From NCBI GenBank assembly GCA_030537595.1, contig JAUNVR010000005.1, positions 1 through 45,336 on the forward strand: 45,336 nucleotides of DNA, in the 5' to 3' direction. Positions 17,433 to 24,965 of this stretch are shown piece after piece. Positions within the stretch are counted from its first letter, which is position 1; each line of letters starts with the position of its first letter. Made by a program: the position numbers and the translations under genes. The notes below the pieces were generated by a model, which was not told the DNA's origin, did not search any database, and saw only the letters and a list, made by a program, of their open reading frames with translations. The stretch comes from Eubacteriales bacterium (GTDB taxonomy: Bacteria; Bacillota; Clostridia; Saccharofermentanales; DTU023).

Positions 17433-18548
17433 ATGAAAGAGTCTAAAAGCTTAGTCAATCAGTCTTTAGCTCAGCCGATTAAAGCTGTGCTATTCGGCTT
17501 GGGTCGAGTTGGGATGCAACATTTAAAGGCCTTGAAGTATCAGGCTAAAAAAGCGCGCTTCGAGCTTGTCGCTGTGGTCGACTTAGCGCCAGATACGGCA
17601 AGGCAGAAACTCGCTGGGTTGGGCTTAAATCCAGCTGTCTACCAGAGCTTTGATGAGTTAATGACAGATTTAGGAGCCGAGCTTTTCCCGCTAGATAAGG
17701 CTCTGCGCCCCCTATTTATCTTTGCGACTCCTTCGGGCCTACACTTTGAACAGGCCAAAATGACGATTCAGGCTGGGGCCCACTTGTTCTTAGAAAAGCC
17801 TGTGGCAATGACGGCAAAGGAAGCCCGTGAGTTAAAAGAGCTTGCAGCAGTAGCTGAAAGCGAGGGAATCCGGACTGCCGTGGGGCATAAGTACAGATAT
17901 CTGCCGCCCTTTGCGGTACTCCTGCCGGAGCTTTTGGCCGGGCAATATGGACGCCCGCTCTTTGCTCAGGTTTCTGTGCGCTGGGGACATGACGCAGCTT
18001 ATTATGCGCCGGCTTGGCGCGGAACGCTGGCGATGGATGGTGGGGCTCTTTTAAACCAGAGTATTCACGGAGTTGATTTGGGGGCCTGGTTACTCGGCGC
18101 GACTGCGATTCGCGACTCTGTCGTCCTCCGCGATAATTTAGTCCACTCAATTGAAGCTGAGGATTTTGGCGCTGGGGTCCTGCGTTTTGATAATGGCAGC
18201 TACTTGGCCCTAGATGGGACGACTGTGAGTTTGCCGCAGCGGCATGAGGCTTCGCTCTATTTACGCTACGAGCAGCTTGAGTTGAGGGCGTCCGTCCTCG
18301 GCAAAAGGGTCCGGCTGTCTATTTTAGATGCGCAGGGTCGGGAGCTGCGGATGGCTTATCTCAAACGATACCTCAGGGAGCTACGTAAGGCTGAGGGTTT
18401 TTCTGGGCTCGGGCTGTTAGCTAATCCCCATGCTCTAATTTACTCGGATCTTTACCGGAGTATTCAAGCTGGAAAAGAAAGTCTTGCCCCACTGGCAGCG
18501 GGGGCTTTGGCCGTGGAAATGACAGCTGGATTAAGCGAGCAGGCATAG
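17433..18548 (+). CDS. Gfo/Idh/MocA-family oxidoreductase
   Basis: The 371-residue protein has an N-terminal Rossmann fold with FGLGRVGMQH (residues about 21-30), VVDLAPD at the end of the second strand, and the family motif FLEKPVAMT (about 115-123). The C-terminal alpha/beta domain carries GHKYRYLPPF and DGGALLNQSIHGVDLGAWLLG, the region that holds the catalytic His in many members. These enzymes oxidise or reduce sugars, inositols or related compounds with NAD(P). The substrate cannot be told from sequence. The ATG follows AAGGGG. It is a single gene, divergent from the transhydrogenase operon and convergent with the CAP lipoprotein gene; no clear terminator is seen at 18549-18612. Confidence 0.85.
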   Translation: MKESKSLVNQSLAQPIKAVLFGLGRVGMQHLKALKYQAKKARFELVAVVDLAPDTARQKLAGLGLNPAVYQSFDELMTDLGAELFPLDKALRPLFIFATPSGLHFEQAKMTIQAGAHLFLEKPVAMTAKEARELKELAAVAESEGIRTAVGHKYRYLPPFAVLLPELLAGQYGRPLFAQVSVRWGHDAAYYAPAWRGTLAMDGGALLNQSIHGVDLGAWLLGATAIRDSVVLRDNLVHSIEAEDFGAGVLRFDNGSYLALDGTTVSLPQRHEASLYLRYEQLELRASVLGKRVRLSILDAQGRELRMAYLKRYLRELRKAEGFSGLGLLANPHALIYSDLYRSIQAGKESLAPLAAGALAVEMTAGLSEQA

Positions 18549-18612
18549 CTTTATGCTGCTTTAGCTTTTATGAGTTTAAATTAATTTCTGAAGTATTTAA
18601 GCGTAGAACTTT

Positions 18613-19683
18613 CTAGTTACCAAAGTTCATAACCACGTACTCACGGTTATCTGTTGGGTCGTAGTAGAGGGCGATGCCGACTCTAGTGTAGGCTGCGCTG
18701 ACCATGGTGCTGTAGTGGGCAGGGGAGTTGATGAAGGCCGTGAAGATCTGCTCGGGGGTCTTTGTTCCGGTGGTGAAAAAGCCGGTATTTTCGGCCAGTC
18801 CAGAATTCGCCCCGTAGACTGAGGCAATCCAGGTGAGCGCAAAGACTCCGCCGTGTGTGTGGCCGGTTGAGTCACCAGTTGCGCGATAGGAGACACCAAC
18901 TTCAGGTGCGCGCACGAGGGCGATTTCCTGCATCACGGCATCATTGACTAGCTGGTGGATGCCCAAGGAGGCTCGGTGCTGGTTCAAAAGGTTGATGATA
19001 GTCATCGCCCCAGCGTAGGTGTCGTGAATGCCGGCTGAGCCCTGGGCTGCAACAGTTCCACTTGATTGATTAGCTTGGTTTTGCTGGGCAATCACGGAAG
19101 CAGCGGCCTGCTGTTGGGCTGCATAGGCGGCGGCAGCTTGGGCTTGGGCAGCAGCAGCGGCCTGTGCCTCGAGTTCGGCTGCGTAAGCTTCGTCATCGGC
19201 TTTGAGACGGGCTCTTTGAATTTCGCTGGACTTAAGCTGCTCGCTCAATTGGAATTTCGCAAATGAGGATAATTTCTGGACTAAGGGGTCCTGATTACCG
19301 ACAATCATGGCAGTTCCAGGCTCAGAGCTGAGGTCGAGTCCAGTGCTGGGATCCTTATCTCCAACCTGGGCCTCAATTAATTGCTCAGGGGCTGTTTCAG
19401 ACTCCTGCTCTTCTGCACTTAGCTCCTCTTCGAGAGCTTCACTTGCGTCGGAATCTTCTTCAGATTCGCTTGCAATTTCCTGATCTGTGGCCGCTTCAGG
19501 GGCTGCGCTGCTTTCAGCAGGTTTGAGCTCAAAGTCCTCGGAATTATCGTCCTTTTGGCCGCAGGCAATTAGCGAGAGGCTAAACATTAGACAAAGCAGA
19601 ATTGCGGTCAATTTTTGGCCGTTAAATCTGGATTTACTAGGATTATTTTTTTGACTATTAAAAGCTCTGTTCTGGTAAGACAT
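18613..19683 (-). CDS. CAP/SCP-domain lipoprotein
   Basis: At 356 residues it has a lipoprotein signal with lipobox LIAC (C41), so it should be anchored on the outer face of the membrane. A long acidic Glu/Asp/Ser segment (about 45-112) follows. Next comes an Ala/Gln-rich helical stretch (about 150-205), and then a C-terminal CAP domain (about 225-356) with INLLNQHRASLGI, HTHGGVFALTW, ENTGFF, FINSPAHYSTMVSAAYTRVG and a final YVVMNFGN. Bacterial CAP proteins are common in Gram-positive envelopes; most have no defined activity. AAAGGAG lies 7 bases before the ATG, and an extended -10 (TGGTAATAT on the minus strand, around 19707-19715) may be its promoter. Confidence 0.88.
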   Translation of the reverse strand: MSYQNRAFNSQKNNPSKSRFNGQKLTAILLCLMFSLSLIACGQKDDNSEDFELKPAESSAAPEAATDQEIASESEEDSDASEALEEELSAEEQESETAPEQLIEAQVGDKDPSTGLDLSSEPGTAMIVGNQDPLVQKLSSFAKFQLSEQLKSSEIQRARLKADDEAYAAELEAQAAAAAQAQAAAAYAAQQQAAASVIAQQNQANQSSGTVAAQGSAGIHDTYAGAMTIINLLNQHRASLGIHQLVNDAVMQEIALVRAPEVGVSYRATGDSTGHTHGGVFALTWIASVYGANSGLAENTGFFTTGTKTPEQIFTAFINSPAHYSTMVSAAYTRVGIALYYDPTDNREYVVMNFGN

Positions 19684-19869
19684 AGGCGCACTCCTTTAAC
19701 ATCAGGATATTACCACAGGAAGGCTGTGCTAGCTAGAGCTGAATTGTAATGATTTAGCGAGCTTATTAATTTATTATCTCTACTTGCCGAGTTCTAATCA
19801 GGCGCTCTAACTCGGCCGGAAGCTTCTATCTTTTTGGCAATTGAGCCTGGCTTTTTTACTGCTCTGATA

Positions 19870-19898
19870 TTGAAGCACTGAGCTGAACAAGGTATGAT
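19870..19898 (+). promoter_or_regulatory. Promoter of tRNA-Arg(CCT)
   Basis: TTGAAG (19870-19875), a 17-base spacer, TATGAT (19893-19898). The start near 19905 lies 9 bases before the mature tRNA 5' end. Confidence 0.75.
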
Positions 19899-19913
19899 GT
19901 TCCAGTAGATAAA

Positions 19914-19990
19914 GGTCCCATAGCTCAGCTGGATAGAGCGTCAGTCTCCTAAACTGCAGGCCGGCGGTTCGAATCCGCCTGGGGCCACCA
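19914..19990 (+). tRNA. tRNA-Arg (anticodon CCT)
   Basis: A 77-base cloverleaf with acceptor GGTCCCA/TGGGGCC (one T-G pair), D-arm GCTC/GAGC, T-arm GGCGG/CCGCC with TTCGAAT, and loop CTCCTAA giving anticodon CCT (codon AGG). CCA is encoded. The first pair of the anticodon stem appears to be a T-C mismatch. It has its own promoter and terminator. Confidence 0.95.
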
Positions 19991-19998
19991 GAACGAAG

Positions 19999-20028
19999 CC
20001 CTAGAGCCTCTGTGCCTCTAGGGTTTTT
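19999..20028 (+). terminator. Intrinsic terminator after tRNA-Arg(CCT)
   Basis: CCCTAGAG (19999-20006) pairs perfectly with CTCTAGGG (20016-20023), followed by TTTTT and a second T-run at 20031. Confidence 0.92.
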
Positions 20029-20042
20029 GCTTTTTCTGGAGA

Positions 20043-20165
20043 TTAAGCATTTTGTGATTTTGTAGTAGTTCTTGTAGTAGTTTCAAAGCTGTTTGAATTC
20101 GCCATTAGCTTAACAGCGTCATCTATCAAATCGTATGTTCTGCCTATATAGTAGTTTAAAGTGAC
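20043..20165 (-). pseudogene. Possible C-terminal remnant of a tyrosine integrase
   Basis: On the minus strand 40 sense codons run to a TAA at 20045-20043, with an in-frame stop immediately upstream. The peptide begins VTLNYYIGRTYDLIDDAVKL and ends in a Thr-rich tail, TTTRTTTKSQNA. The first part resembles the end of phage-type tyrosine recombinases, where VTLN-Y carries the catalytic Tyr and a short helix follows. The place and direction fit an integrase pointing at a tRNA 3' end. Upstream frames are broken by stops and no catalytic R-H-R box is visible. The 346 bases between the tRNA and the next gene hold only this, the tRNA terminator and a short repeat. The identification is tentative. 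Confidence 0.4.
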
Positions 20166-20221
20166 TTATATATAACTATTTTATGACTTGAGTATTAGCC
20201 TGCGTATTATAAAATTGAGAT

Positions 20222-20288
20222 ATCTAAAGTCCTACAGCGGAGAGCATAGGCCTAGCAAGATTAGCTCGATCTAAAAGTCCTAGCGGAG
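20222..20288 (+). repeat. Imperfect direct repeat upstream of the ATC-hydrolase-family gene
   Basis: ATCTAAAGTCCTACAGCGGA (20222-20241) recurs as ATCTAAAAGTCCTAGCGGAG (20269-20288) with small indels, 47 bases apart. A third ATCTAAAG follows near 20301. They could be binding sites for a regulator of the downstream gene. Confidence 0.45.
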
Positions 20289-20336
20289 GGTGAAGATTGG
20301 ATCTAAAGCTGGAAGTAAAGCAAAGGGGGAGGGGGA

Positions 20337-20951
20337 ATGAAGCTCGATAAATATCATAAGATGGGCAACAAGCTTGTGGAAAAGATTTTCCCGCCTGAGC
20401 TAGAGGCCGAGATTAAATTGCGCTTGGCAGAATTAATTAATGAGAATCCCAATGATTCTAAGGCTTTAAGAAGACATAGTTACGCCGTTATTTACCCGAT
20501 GATTGCAGCAGTCCAAGTTAGACAAAAAAAGGGCCTAGAGAAGAGCGAAGCAATCGCTGCAGTCAGTCAGGACTACTTTCAGAAATTTGTGCTCCCGAAT
20601 AAAAAGATAATGCAGAAATTATTAAAGTTCCCCCTGGCCTATAAATTCTTTATTCCAATCTGTAGATTAGCGATGGGGACGCTTTATGGTGAAAAAGCAG
20701 AGTTCGTAAATGATCTGAAAGTAGCTAAAAATAACTCTTATAGCTATGACGTTCTAAAATGCCCTTATCATGAAATCTGCTCACGCTATAATTTAGCAGA
20801 GCTGGTCGATACCTACTGCACGACGGATGATATGGTTTACGGCGATTTACACGAAAAGATTGAATTTAAGCGCAGTAAGACCCTGGGTCGAGGTGACGAG
20901 CTTTGCGATTTTTGCTTTAAGGAAAAGTCTAAGACTTCGGGGTCGAAGTAA
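20337..20951 (+). CDS. L-2-amino-thiazoline-4-carboxylic acid hydrolase family protein
   Basis: The 204-residue protein has a helical first half and a Cys-rich C-terminal part: CPYHEICSRYNL, then YCTTDDMVYGDLH, KRSKTLGRGDELCDFCF. This spacing of cysteines and acidic residues is what I associate with the ATC-hydrolase-like family in Bacillota and related anaerobes. That family name comes from a Pseudomonas cysteine-synthesis enzyme; whether this member has that activity is unknown. The ATG follows AGGGGGAGGGGG, an unusually G-rich site. The gene looks more AT-rich than its neighbours and sits beside a tRNA and a possible integrase tail, so acquisition by transfer is plausible. Confidence 0.6.
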   Translation: MKLDKYHKMGNKLVEKIFPPELEAEIKLRLAELINENPNDSKALRRHSYAVIYPMIAAVQVRQKKGLEKSEAIAAVSQDYFQKFVLPNKKIMQKLLKFPLAYKFFIPICRLAMGTLYGEKAEFVNDLKVAKNNSYSYDVLKCPYHEICSRYNLAELVDTYCTTDDMVYGDLHEKIEFKRSKTLGRGDELCDFCFKEKSKTSGSK

Positions 20952-21061
20952 AGTTTTGAAAATCTCTCTGTTTTGGATTCCCCTAACTACTCTAGCTTTT
21001 TCAGGTAGAATGAAATTTACGTAAGCTAAGCTTGCATGGAAAGTTTAATACTGAGGTGAAT

Positions 21062-22258
21062 ATGTCCTATTATGCCCTGCTGCCCTGTCTTTTCGGAATA
21101 GAAGCAGCTTTAAAAAATGAACTTTTAGACCTAGGCTATTCTAAGTCTGATTTAAGCGTTGATGATGGCCTAGTTAAAGTTAAACTAGGCTCCGATTGGG
21201 TTTCAGAGCTTTTTAAGCTGAACTTAGAGCTGCGCACAGCGGAGCGGGTACGTCTCGAGCTTTTTACAGCAGAGGTCAGTGACTTCGATGCCTACTTTGA
21301 GCTGGTTAAAAGCTTCAATTGGCAAGATTGGATTCGGCCTGGCGAAGCTTTTACGATTAACGGTTCATCCCGAAAATCAAAGCTCTTTGGGGTTCCAGCC
21401 CTCCAGTCGCTTGCCAAGAAAGCGATTGTTGAGAGCTTATTAAAGGCCTGGAATCTTAAGGGGCAGCTGGCAGAGGACAAAAAGATTGGGGAAGTTAGAA
21501 TTAACTTTGCCTTTAATCAAGATCAGCTGAGTTTCAGCCTCGATACCAGTGGTGAAGGGCTACATAAGCGTGGCTATCGCCCATTAAATCACAGTGCCCC
21601 CCTGCGGGAGACCGTTGCGGCGGCCATTCTTTATTATGCTCATTATAAAAATGTAATCCGCTTCAATGAAAAGCTCTACGACCCATTTTGCGGCTCGGGA
21701 ACTTTTTTAGTCGAAGCGGCCTCCATCTTGTCCAATAAGGCCCCTGGCCTAGACCGTAGCTTTGCTATGGAGCGGGCAAACTTTGCCCAGCCTGTAAAAT
21801 TTGCCAGATTGAGAACCCAGGCCAAGCGGCTCTGGCAACCTGAGCTAATTAAGCCCGGCCTGATTAATGGCTCTGACCTTTATGCCTCAATCCTTCAAGA
21901 TGCAGAGCAGAATCTCAGTCGTGCAGGCTTTAAGTCCATGGTCGATTTGCGCCAACGTGATTTCCTGCAATTGACTGCAAAAGGTTTAGATAGCTGGCCG
22001 CAAGGTCCGGGTCTGCTGGTCGCCAACCCACCCTACGGAGAGCGATTAGGCGAGGTCGAAACAGCCCTCGAACTGACTGAAAAACTACTTGCAGTTGGCC
22101 TCGATTCAAAGCTAAATGAGCCCTGGCAGCTAGCCTTTATCCAAGCTGCGGAAGGGGCGGAAGAAATCTGCAAGGCTGCTGACCGTAAACGAAAGCTCTA
22201 TAACGGTTCAATTCAGGTTAAGCTCTACCAGTATTTCAAACACAGTCAAAAGCGCTAA
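21062..22258 (+). CDS. rlmL: THUMP-domain 23S rRNA (guanine-N2) methyltransferase, RlmL/YpsC-like
   Basis: The 398-residue enzyme starts at 21062, behind GAGGTGA; an in-frame ATG ten codons upstream has no site. It has an N-terminal ferredoxin-like/THUMP region (about 1-155). A Rossmann methyltransferase domain follows, with DPFCGSGTFLVEAA (SAM-binding motif I) and the catalytic NPPYGERLG (motif IV, N-P-P-Y), the signature of enzymes that methylate exocyclic amino groups. E. coli RlmKL makes m2G2445; single-domain Bacillota homologs such as YpsC are presumed to do the same. LHKRGYRPLNHSAPLRETVA is a strong family block. Confidence 0.88.
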   Translation: MSYYALLPCLFGIEAALKNELLDLGYSKSDLSVDDGLVKVKLGSDWVSELFKLNLELRTAERVRLELFTAEVSDFDAYFELVKSFNWQDWIRPGEAFTINGSSRKSKLFGVPALQSLAKKAIVESLLKAWNLKGQLAEDKKIGEVRINFAFNQDQLSFSLDTSGEGLHKRGYRPLNHSAPLRETVAAAILYYAHYKNVIRFNEKLYDPFCGSGTFLVEAASILSNKAPGLDRSFAMERANFAQPVKFARLRTQAKRLWQPELIKPGLINGSDLYASILQDAEQNLSRAGFKSMVDLRQRDFLQLTAKGLDSWPQGPGLLVANPPYGERLGEVETALELTEKLLAVGLDSKLNEPWQLAFIQAAEGAEEICKAADRKRKLYNGSIQVKLYQYFKHSQKR

Positions 22259-22460
22259 GTTTAAGCTAAGATCTGCTCTTTAGAATAATTTGCTTTATAC
22301 AGCCCGAAATCCTTAAAAATAGAAGATGAGATGTAATGATGTGTAGCCGGATTAAGGGCTTAGGGGATAGCGCATAAATAAACATCAAGACTAATAATAA
22401 AAAGTAAGCTAAAAGCTGCAAAGGCTGATAAATCGTTAGCGGCGAAAATTTGAAATTAAC

Positions 22461-22571
22461 TTATCAACGTTTCAATTATCTGCAAAAGCCCATATCTAAG
22501 GCTTTGATGATAAAATGTTGATAAGTTTTAGGCTTTGCAACTTATGCACAGTTTTATTAACATTATCAACA
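22461..22571. other. Cluster of DnaA-box-like 9-mers
   Basis: The 395 bases between the rlmL-like gene and the FHA gene contain no ORF with coding character. Five DnaA-box-like sites occur: TTATCAACG (22461-22469), TTATCAACA on the minus strand (22524-22516), TTATGCACA (22542-22550), TTATTAACA (22554-22562) and TTATCAACA (22563-22571). The last three are nearly contiguous and in one direction. TTATGCACA matches the TTATNCACA consensus exactly; the TTATCAACA sites have one mismatch. Flanks are AT-rich. It could be an origin element, a DnaA-titrating site or a DnaA-controlled promoter. Confidence 0.55.
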
Positions 22572-22653
22572 ATAACTGCAGCTTAAATTCACTTTATCTT
22601 TCACCCTTACTGAACTGTATTTCAGATTGTTAAATTTTGATCACAATTCCTTC

Positions 22654-23082
22654 TCAATCAGCCTCAAAATAAAAATTGAGATCTGCGAATTTAAGTAGAC
22701 ATTTGTCCGGCAGCAGGATTTGCTTGCGGCGCTGCAGCCTGCGGCCATTGAGGTAGGTGCCGTTTTTACTGGCGAAATCTTCAATATAGAAATTCCCTGC
22801 ATATTGACACAGACGACAGTGGCGTAGGCAGATGCTGCTTTCGCTTAAAACCAGGTCATTCAACTCAGGGTCACGGCCGATCCAAAACTCCTTGTTAAAG
22901 ACAAAGTAACGGGCTTTAATATAGCCACTTTGGTCGGTTTTAGCGAGGAGGGCGATTCGCCCACCCTCCTCGCCGTCAATCAGAGAATTGGCCTCGCGGT
23001 AGCGGGGATCTTCCAGTTCTTTTAAGCGTAAGCGCAAGGCTGAGTGAAACTTTTTATAGTATTTCTTGGCTTCTTTAATCAT
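22654..23082 (-). CDS. FHA-domain protein of the Tad-like locus
   Basis: The 142-residue protein (start at 23082, overlapping the pilin-like gene by 8 bases) has a charged N-terminal helix and a C-terminal FHA domain. The FHA phosphothreonine-binding motifs are FWIGRDPELNDL (GR), the Ser-rich SESSICLRHCRL (S..H) and DFASKNGTYLNGRRL (NGTYLNG). FHA proteins are frequent members of Tad loci in Clostridia, where they are thought to respond to Ser/Thr phosphorylation. An ATG 10 codons upstream would deepen the overlap. It is the last gene of the minus-strand group; no clear terminator was seen after it. Confidence 0.85.
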   Translation of the reverse strand: MIKEAKKYYKKFHSALRLRLKELEDPRYREANSLIDGEEGGRIALLAKTDQSGYIKARYFVFNKEFWIGRDPELNDLVLSESSICLRHCRLCQYAGNFYIEDFASKNGTYLNGRRLQRRKQILLPDKCLLKFADLNFYFEAD

Positions 23083-23380
23083 AGGTGACCTGGTCGATAA
23101 TTGAGTGGTCAAAGACCTTGGCGATTAAATCCTTGGCGAAATTTGAGATGGCCTCTCTAAAAATCAGGGCAATTGCGATCAAGATGGCAATAATTAGGAC
23201 AATCTCGACTGTCCCCAAGGCCTCAGTTTCGCTTAGCTTTGCCTTTATTTTTGACCTTCTAGGCTGCTCTTCCTTTCTGCCTTGAGTCCAGGCTAAAAGA
23301 TCGTGGAGGCGGATTGTGCTGGCGTGCTTTTGCTTTAGCCTTTCTAGGCTGCGGAAAGATTTTAAAGATTTTTCGTACAT
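23075..23380 (-). CDS. Flp1-like pilin/small Tad membrane protein
   Basis: The 101-residue product begins at the ATG at 23380, which has AAAGGAG 7 bases upstream; a longer frame from 23440 would overlap the TadBC gene. A long basic, soluble N-terminal part (1-65) precedes the pilin-like sequence ALGTVEIVLIIAILIAIALI, with a conserved Glu at the start of the helix, and then a short amphipathic tail. This matches the Flp1-like pilins of Clostridia more than classic short Flp. The leader before the presumed Gly cleavage point is unusually long for a prepilin. No prepilin peptidase gene lies in the window. Confidence 0.7.
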   Translation of the reverse strand: MYEKSLKSFRSLERLKQKHASTIRLHDLLAWTQGRKEEQPRRSKIKAKLSETEALGTVEIVLIIAILIAIALIFREAISNFAKDLIAKVFDHSIIDQVTYD

Positions 23381-23411
23381 GCTGATCTCCTTTTTTTGAC
23401 TGTTTTTCCTT

Positions 23412-24965
23412 TTAAATAGTGATATTGCTAAAACTAGCAATCGCTGGCAGGATGCTGGTCGCTAAAATGACTAGCAAGTCAAGCCCCATTGGAATGACTA
23501 GGGCTAGGTTTTGCCTTTCCAGCTTGGCTCGCATTGCGTTGCGGTAAACCTGCCAACAAGCGTTGGCTTGAAGCTCGAGAATGTCTAAAAGCTCTTTACC
23601 GCCATCGCGGGCGTAACGCACAATTAAGGCCAGCGCAGCGCTAATTTCGCGTGAGGGTAGGTGGCGACTGAGCTCGGCTAGGGCCTGCTCAGCTGGCACG
23701 GAATTTTGAATCCGCCGATTCAGGAGCAGTAGGTCGCGCTCCAAAATGCTATATGTACTCTGATCATCACTTAGGCTCTCAGCCTGCAAAGCAATTGCCT
23801 TATCCAAGGAAAGTCCGCTCTTCAAGAGTATCGACATCAGATTTAGAAAGTCTGGATATTCTAGGCGGTAGCTTTCGTTTTTAACTTTCTTGGCTTCCCA
23901 TAAACGCAAGTCTTGAGCTAGGGGTAAAAGCGGAATAAGAATTAGAAAATGAATTGAGAGCAAGAAGGTTAAACTTAGTCCTAAAGCTAAGGAAATCAGA
24001 GCGTAGTGCAATTTCTGGCGGCAGTAATTTGGCCATGGGTCAGTGGATTCTTCGCTGTAGACAAAGCGCACGGAGGCGGCTAGGTTTAGGCCTAAACCCC
24101 AGGGCAAGAGGCTAAGCAGTAAGTCGGCCCGGCGATAATCTGAATTTTTTAAAGCGTAGCGCTTTAGCTTCGGTGCTTTTAACTTCCTCCGGCGGTAGGG
24201 GTTTTGTCTGGCGATTAAAGCCAAGCTGATGCTTGCAGCAAAGACCGCTAGAAGATAAAGAAAGTTCAAGGCCTGATTGGCATAGGCCAAAGATTTTAGG
24301 CTTTGGCCATAAGAGCCCCGGCCGATGACTGCCGCCATGATAAAGGGGAGGAAAAGCAGGATAAAAGCTTCTGAATTCTTTGCGCTCTGCTCTGCTTGAA
24401 TTTCTTTTTGCGTCGAAATCTCTGCGTTCAGACTGCGGTGACTTTGCCTTACATAGACATCAATGCGGCCACCGAAGTGGTCGAGGAAGGGCAAGACCCG
24501 GACAAAAGAACGTGCTTTAGGGTGATTAAAGTCTGCCTGGAAAAGATCGAGGCTGCGCTCTAAACTGACCTGAGCCTCGAGTGAAGCGCGCAGACGATCG
24601 AGGCAGCGGAAGAATTGGCTTTGCTGGCCAAGCTGTGAGGCCAATCTAGGCGCGGCATTAGTCAGAGCGGCACTTAAGGTTTCCCCAGCAGCGAGTCGGG
24701 CCGAGAGGTACTCTAAAAACATTCTGAACTGCTCCAGCTCCAGATTGCTACTACGATTAGCCTGGATTTTACCCAGGGCCTTTGCCAGCATAACTGTTGC
24801 GAGGAAAATAATTGGCCAGGGGCGATTGTCAAATTGTGGCCAGAGCTCCCAGCTTAAAAGAGCAAGGCCAAAGGCGGGTAGGACAGCCATTAAAAGCTCC
24901 TTGATCCGCTTTAGAGATCTTGGCCTAGGCTTTTTCAGGATTTTAATTTTTGGCTTAGTTTTCAT
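23412..24965 (-). CDS. tadBC: Fused TadB-TadC inner-membrane platform protein
   Basis: The 517-residue protein contains two type II secretion F (T2SSF) domains. The first half (helices near 24-60, cytoplasmic F domain about 77-195, helices near 198-215 and 231-251) corresponds to TadB. The second half (helices near 321-350, F domain about 367-480, final helix near 487-510) corresponds to TadC. The repeated signatures are FRMFLEYLSARLAAGETLSAAL and LNLMSILLKSGLSLDKAI, each cut here to its core. TadB and TadC are normally separate proteins of about 300 residues. The start overlaps tadA by 11 bases. The protein is expected to form the platform moved by the TadA ATPase. Confidence 0.82.
   Translation of the reverse strand: MKTKPKIKILKKPRPRSLKRIKELLMAVLPAFGLALLSWELWPQFDNRPWPIIFLATVMLAKALGKIQANRSSNLELEQFRMFLEYLSARLAAGETLSAALTNAAPRLASQLGQQSQFFRCLDRLRASLEAQVSLERSLDLFQADFNHPKARSFVRVLPFLDHFGGRIDVYVRQSHRSLNAEISTQKEIQAEQSAKNSEAFILLFLPFIMAAVIGRGSYGQSLKSLAYANQALNFLYLLAVFAASISLALIARQNPYRRRKLKAPKLKRYALKNSDYRRADLLLSLLPWGLGLNLAASVRFVYSEESTDPWPNYCRQKLHYALISLALGLSLTFLLSIHFLILIPLLPLAQDLRLWEAKKVKNESYRLEYPDFLNLMSILLKSGLSLDKAIALQAESLSDDQSTYSILERDLLLLNRRIQNSVPAEQALAELSRHLPSREISAALALIVRYARDGGKELLDILELQANACWQVYRNAMRAKLERQNLALVIPMGLDLLVILATSILPAIASFSNITI

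Noticed and set aside
23381-23440. Longer start for the Flp1-like gene at 23440
   Set aside because: It overlaps tadBC, and the ATG at 23380 has AAAGGAG at the right distance.
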